64,000 nucleotides of DNA. Origin: GCA-2730975 sp937893275. Lineage in GTDB: Bacteria > Verrucomicrobiota > Verrucomicrobiia > Opitutales > Seribacteraceae. The DNA lies in NCBI GenBank assembly GCA_963968595.1, contig CAXAHJ010000001.1:1-64000 (forward strand). The letters run 5' to 3'. Below, one piece after another: positions 60,219-64,000 of the stretch; the first letter of the stretch is position 1; each line of letters begins with the position of its first letter. The notes under the pieces were generated by a model, which searched no databases, was not told the DNA's origin, and saw only the letters and a list, made by a program, of their open reading frames with translations. Both the position numbers and the translations under genes were made by a program.

Positions 60219-60491
60219 ATGAAAATCGACTGGAGCAAGGAGCTGTGGCTAAGTCTTCTATTTGTCTGTGTAGGGTTCACCATCTGGCCCTTGATGTGTT
60301 ACTACGGTGGAAGAGCTCTAACGATTGAATATTTTCAGGACATGCACCTGAGAGACTGGGCGGAGAACCGAGTGTACGGCCCGCTGGCGGACGGTGGATT
60401 AAGATCTTTATCCAGATTGTTATTTTTACTCGGTCCTTATTTTACGATGCTGGGTTTGAGAATCCTACTCTACAAATTTAGCGGAAAGTAG
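60219..60491 (+). CDS. Small membrane protein
   Basis: About 90 residues with two probable transmembrane segments (LWLSLLFVCVGFTIWPLMCYYGG and LSRLLFLLGPYFTMLGLRILL). The frame extends to 60090, but the part before 60210 is low in hydrophobicity and lacks a ribosome site; ATG 60210 is a close alternative. A TATAAT (60203-60208) sits just upstream of these starts. No family is recognised. It is divergent from the cytochrome-LRR gene. Confidence 0.55.
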   Translation: MKIDWSKELWLSLLFVCVGFTIWPLMCYYGGRALTIEYFQDMHLRDWAENRVYGPLADGGLRSLSRLLFLLGPYFTMLGLRILLYKFSGK

Positions 60492-60521
60492 GGCATGCCA
60501 AGTCCGAGCCTTACGAATGCT

Positions 60522-62267
60522 CTAAAATCCTTCGGGTATCATATTCTCTTGATGATGACATAGATTCGCATAAGCACCCCCTTTTGCCAACAACTCGGAA
60601 TGCGAGCCTTTTTCAATGATTGTTCCATGATCGAGAAAAACAATCTGATCGGCATCGCGAACGGTGGAAAGGCGATGAGCGATCACCAATGTGGTCCTTC
60701 CCTTAACTAGATTGGAGAGTCCTTCCTGGATCTCTCTTTCAGTCACAACGTCCACGCTGGAGGTCGCCTCGTCAAGAATGACTACGGGCGGATTCTTCAG
60801 GAGTACGCGAGCGATCGTTAAACGCTGCTTTTCGCCCATGCTTAGGCGTATCCCGCGTTCGCCGATCATTGTATCGAGCTTTTCGGGGAGACTGTTCACG
60901 AAATTGAGGGCACAAGCCGCCGACAGGGCTTTTGTAAGATCTTCCTCGGATGCATTTGGGCGAGCCAGTAATAGGTTTTCGCGAACGGAAGCATCGAAAA
61001 GGAAGGGGTCTTGGGAAACGATACCTATATTCCCACGCAAATCCTCAAGGGCAAAGTCCTGCAAATTGACGCCACCTACGCTAACGAAACCTTCGTCAAC
61101 TTCGTAATATCGTAAAGCAAGGTTCGCAAGAGTGCTCTTTCCCCCACCCGTAGGACCCACGAGGGCAGTCACGCCACCAGCAGAAACTTCTAAATTCAGC
61201 CTTTCGACCAGAGTTCCCCTTTCGGGATAAGAAAATCGGACATTTTTAAAGAGGATCTCAACCGAACCCCGGGGAAAGGGCTTGGGCTCCTTGGGGTCGC
61301 GAATTGCAATCGGATGATCCAAGACTTCAAAAACGCGTTCCCCGGACGCCTTGCCTGCCGCGATTAAATTATTGATTCCGACAAGCTGCCGAACGGGTTC
61401 GTAGAACATGTTTGCATACAGCAAAAACGCAAAAAATTCGCCCTTGGTAAAACTAGGATCAGTCTGAAGAAGATAGGCTCCCATGCCGACCACTGCGACA
61501 ATGCCGAGGGAAGAGGTGAAGTTCGCGGCCGGACCCTGTATCGACCAGCGAAACATGGCTCGAAGATTTCGTCGTTCCAATTCTTTGCTAATCTCGAGGA
61601 AGCGGCCTTGCTCGCGTTGTCGCAAGGCGAATCCGTGAATAAGGCGATTGCCTTGGATGTCCTCCACCAACAGGGAATTCAATTCCCCGGATGTTTCGCG
61701 AACCGCCTTCCAGTTTCGGCGAGAAACCTTTGCGTACTTCCAAGCCATCACGAACAGCACGGGCAATGGGAGAAAAACAAAGGCCGCCAAAGTAGGCTCA
61801 TGGACAAACATTACCGTACCCACTCCCACAATAGTTAGAATGGCAACTGAACCTTGCTCTGTACCATCAAGAATGGCTCTTTCCACGTTTTGCACGTCCT
61901 CGACCACTCGGGAAGCAATGTCTCCACTCTTTCGGCGGTCATAAAAAGCAATGGGAAGTTCCAGCAGTTTGTCGTGTAAATCCCGACGCAAATCGAGAAT
62001 GACTTTCTGCTCCAACGTATTGTTGATGCGAATGCGAATACAATTAAAGATTTCGCGGACGAAATAGAGCCCAGCAATGACTCCCGTGCCTTGGAGCAGC
62101 AATTTGACTTCATGCACACCGTTTTCAAACATTTGGTCAAGTACCTGCTGAATCACCCATGGCACCGCTACGGCAAGAGCCGTCATGGCACCTGCCATGA
62201 GAAGTGTGGAGACGAAAAGACTCTTGTAGCGGAACAGATACCTCGTTACTCGACTAATTATGTTCAT
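60522..62267 (-). CDS. ABC exporter (MsbA/lipid-type), half-transporter
   Basis: 581 residues. A six-helix transmembrane domain (about 15-310) precedes a nucleotide-binding domain: Walker A GPTGGGKST, Q-loop VSQDPFLFD, signature RLSMGEKQR, Walker B VVILDEATSSVD and H-loop IAHRLSTV. The C-loop is LSMGE rather than LSGGQ. Start ATG 62267 removes about 57 residues that would read without hydrophobic start. MsbA-like exporters flip lipids or export drugs; the substrate is unknown. It is divergent from the DUF5069 gene. Confidence 0.88.
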   Translation of the reverse strand: MNIISRVTRYLFRYKSLFVSTLLMAGAMTALAVAVPWVIQQVLDQMFENGVHEVKLLLQGTGVIAGLYFVREIFNCIRIRINNTLEQKVILDLRRDLHDKLLELPIAFYDRRKSGDIASRVVEDVQNVERAILDGTEQGSVAILTIVGVGTVMFVHEPTLAAFVFLPLPVLFVMAWKYAKVSRRNWKAVRETSGELNSLLVEDIQGNRLIHGFALRQREQGRFLEISKELERRNLRAMFRWSIQGPAANFTSSLGIVAVVGMGAYLLQTDPSFTKGEFFAFLLYANMFYEPVRQLVGINNLIAAGKASGERVFEVLDHPIAIRDPKEPKPFPRGSVEILFKNVRFSYPERGTLVERLNLEVSAGGVTALVGPTGGGKSTLANLALRYYEVDEGFVSVGGVNLQDFALEDLRGNIGIVSQDPFLFDASVRENLLLARPNASEEDLTKALSAACALNFVNSLPEKLDTMIGERGIRLSMGEKQRLTIARVLLKNPPVVILDEATSSVDVVTEREIQEGLSNLVKGRTTLVIAHRLSTVRDADQIVFLDHGTIIEKGSHSELLAKGGAYANLCHHQENMIPEGF

Positions 62268-62345
62268 CGCTTTGGCGTTGCCCGGACAATGTAGTTGGAG
62301 ATATGCATCGAACTTTAAAAGCGATTGTTGAAAGGCGTGGCAAAC

Positions 62346-62801
62346 ATGGAAGAACATCAATATGAACAAGGTCCGACTGGGGCAATCCTTCGGGATCTGC
62401 CCTCTCCATACGAAGCACATCCATGTGGACTGCTGCATCTACCGCGCTTTCTTGCGAAAATTCGCAAGCATCTGGCGGGAGAATTACCTAAAAGTTACCA
62501 GCGGAACTTCACTAAGGGATTCGATGGTTTTCTATGCCTGCACTTGGGCATAGAACCGCAGGAAGTGATCGATATCGTGAGAGATGGTATCAATGACAAA
62601 GACATTTGCGATCGACTCGAAGCCTTGCTGCCGCATGAACTCCAAACTCACAAGTGGAACCGCAAGGTTGTGCAGATGGGCATGAGCTCCATGGCAAAAG
62701 AGAAGTTGGAAGAGGTTAAGGTCGACATGGGAGCGGCAGACCGCGATGACCTGATCTCTTTCGCTGATGTGATCGAATACGACGAAGGCAGGATAGATTA
62801 G
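62346..62801 (+). CDS. DUF5069 domain protein
   Basis: About 151 residues. The pattern DLPSPYEAHPCGLLHLPRFL, then LGIEPQEVIDIVRDG and LEALLPHELQTHKWN, matches the short DUF5069 family of PVC and related bacteria, which has no known function. Start ATG 62346 is preferred; TTG 62325 is in frame upstream. No signal peptide is present. Confidence 0.75.
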   Translation: MEEHQYEQGPTGAILRDLPSPYEAHPCGLLHLPRFLAKIRKHLAGELPKSYQRNFTKGFDGFLCLHLGIEPQEVIDIVRDGINDKDICDRLEALLPHELQTHKWNRKVVQMGMSSMAKEKLEEVKVDMGAADRDDLISFADVIEYDEGRID

Positions 62802-62814
62802 CCGCTAGTAAGAT

Positions 62815-64000
62815 CTAAAGTTTCCGAGCCGTGATGATGGTGACGTCGTCACGATCATTGGACTGGTCCGCAAATTTCTCCAACTCGCCAAGTAGCTCCT
62901 CGTTAAACGAATTGGCAGTTCCTCCTCCGAACTTCTCAAGTTTCGCAATGAGGCGGGCAAGAGAGTATTCCTCATTATGTCGGTTGGTGGTTTCCGTAAC
63001 ACCATCGGTAAAAAGCACCAGTGCATCGCCTTGCCCAAAAGAGCAGGTTTGCTCACTGACGATTTCCTCGAAAAGCTCGTTAGGAACCATTCCGATGGCC
63101 ATTCCTTCACCCCGCAAAGTTTCGACATTCGCATTGCTCCCCGCAGAGGCTCGAAGCAATAAACCCGGTTCATGCCCGGCCCGAGAATAGGTAAGGGTAT
63201 TCTTGTCGGTATCAACAATGCCAAGAAAAAGCGTGATGAACATATCGTGCCTCATTCGTTCATTCAGATCCCGATTCAATTTCACCAATACTTCTGAAGG
63301 GGAATGGGCACGCTTGACGAGATGGCGCAGGTTAGTTTGGCAAATGGCCATGAGCAAGGAAGCGGGCACACCTTTGCCCGACACATCCGCTATCGCGATA
63401 GCGTATCGAGATCGACCGATTTTGTGAAAATCATAAAAGTCGCCACCGACTTGAGCAGAAGGAATGTAGCGGGCGTCCACATCCAAATCCTTGGACGCAG
63501 GAAAGTTTTCCGTAAGAAAAAGAGCCTGAACGTTTCGAGCAAGAGAAAGATCCATTTCGAGCCGATTTTTATCTATTCGGAGATTCATGACGTCAGAATT
63601 ACGCACCGCCAGCGAGGCTTGTTCGGCAAGCGAATTGACTAGTGAAAAGTCGGTTTCCGAGAAGGGAAGCCCACTTGCGGGGTTGGCCACAACGAGTACG
63701 CCGATCAATTGATCATTGAACTGCATCGGAGAAAACATAATGGATCTCACAGCAAGGGCGGGGTCGGCATGGCGGGGAACCCGCGGGTCGTTGACAGCGT
63801 CCTGAATGATAACTGGCTTACCGGTACGGGCGACCTCTCCAACAACGCCCTCTCCTGATTCCAGAATTTCCGAACGTAGAATTTTCTCTAAGAAGCGGGC
63901 TCGGGTAGAGGTGGATTCGTCATCGAGTCGAATCTGTCGTCGTTGGGGAGGAAATAGCCCTTCCACAGCCGCACCTCGCAATTTACCATGTTCTACGCAC
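62815..64000 (-). CDS. GAF-SpoIIE (PP2C-type) phosphatase, 5' end outside the window
   Basis: At least 395 residues. The frame is open to the window edge and reads EHGKLRGAAVEG there, so the true start lies beyond 64000. The visible part has a GAF domain (to about 135 of the visible sequence), a linking helix, and an RsbU-like SpoIIE phosphatase domain: GGDFYDF, IADVSGKGVPASLLMA, GHEPGLLL, LFTDGVTET and DDVTIITARK. These are Mn-dependent serine phosphatases that act on anti-sigma antagonists (partner switching). It is convergent with the DUF5069 gene. Confidence 0.85.
   Translation of the reverse strand, partial: CVEHGKLRGAAVEGLFPPQRRQIRLDDESTSTRARFLEKILRSEILESGEGVVGEVARTGKPVIIQDAVNDPRVPRHADPALAVRSIMFSPMQFNDQLIGVLVVANPASGLPFSETDFSLVNSLAEQASLAVRNSDVMNLRIDKNRLEMDLSLARNVQALFLTENFPASKDLDVDARYIPSAQVGGDFYDFHKIGRSRYAIAIADVSGKGVPASLLMAICQTNLRHLVKRAHSPSEVLVKLNRDLNERMRHDMFITLFLGIVDTDKNTLTYSRAGHEPGLLLRASAGSNANVETLRGEGMAIGMVPNELFEEIVSEQTCSFGQGDALVLFTDGVTETTNRHNEEYSLARLIAKLEKFGGGTANSFNEELLGELEKFADQSNDRDDVTIITARKL

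Noticed and set aside
60691..61107. Plus-strand open frame of 138 codons within the ABC exporter
   Set aside because: Antisense shadow of the ATP-binding domain, which carries all expected motifs on the minus strand.
1..64000. CRISPR arrays, insertion sequences, prophage, rRNA, replication origin
   Set aside because: No direct repeat-spacer pattern, transposase, catalytic integrase, phage structural gene, rRNA-like segment or DnaA-box cluster was seen on reading either strand.

Overview
The window looks like chromosome of a PVC-superphylum bacterium, most likely a member of the Verrucomicrobiota. The evidence is gene content: a DUF1501 Tat protein, a Planctomycete-type cytochrome c domain fused to leucine-rich repeats, secreted beta-propeller proteins, a CE15-type glucuronoyl esterase, and many TPR, Sel1 and coiled-coil proteins. 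This is inference from protein families, not from a 16S gene. There is no rRNA, CRISPR array, insertion sequence or prophage. One tRNA gene lies at the left edge.

Layout. 1-3.8 kb: a CAT-anticodon tRNA (probably tRNA-Ile2) and a PPi-type phosphoenolpyruvate carboxykinase. 3.9-9.7 kb: a minus-strand set of exported hydrolases (CE15 esterase, large alpha/beta hydrolase, PhoD-like phosphatase, DUF1501). 9.7-11.6 kb: an AT-rich accessory patch of small unknown genes with a candidate structured RNA. 11.7-13.0 kb: an unknown gene translationally coupled to pssA. 13.0-25.6 kb: two divergent gene sets. Leftward run a 36-residue-repeat coiled-coil protein, a GAF-GAF-PAS adenylate cyclase and two TPR proteins. 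Rightward run a lipoprotein, a double-DUF1538 transporter and a protein that reads as three PII-like domains in one chain. 25.7-28.1 kb: ferredoxin, glutaredoxin, and a UbiA-like membrane protein coupled to a methyltransferase. 28.3-37.7 kb: gltB-gltD, thrH, a flavin reductase, purM and a purine nucleoside phosphorylase. 37.7-40.5 kb: a large lipoprotein, a DUF393 protein and a HisI with unusual metal-site residues. 40.5-49.2 kb: a minus-strand set of exported proteins (esterase with EF-hands, two beta-propellers, a proline-rich protein, a cupredoxin, a Sel1 protein). 49.3-52.1 kb: TPR protein, site-2 protease, rhomboid protease. 52.2-58.3 kb: a compact bioA-B-D-F-(esterase)-C-pyrE operon. 58.4-64.0 kb: cytochrome/LRR/metal-binding fusion, a small membrane protein, an ABC exporter, a DUF5069 protein and a GAF-SpoIIE phosphatase cut by the window edge.

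The most interesting region is 13-25.6 kb. PII-like proteins of the SbtB type bind adenine nucleotides including cAMP and control a partner transporter. Here a class III adenylate cyclase with two GAF domains sits beside a two-domain transporter and a three-domain PII-like protein. I read this as a possible cyclic-nucleotide- or adenylate-controlled ion/solute transport system in which proteins that are usually oligomers have become single chains. That is a hypothesis from gene order and visible internal repeats.

Limits: all family names come from reading the translations. No database search, structure prediction or alignment was run. Start codons were chosen from overlaps, Shine-Dalgarno-like sequence, signal peptides and remembered family lengths.
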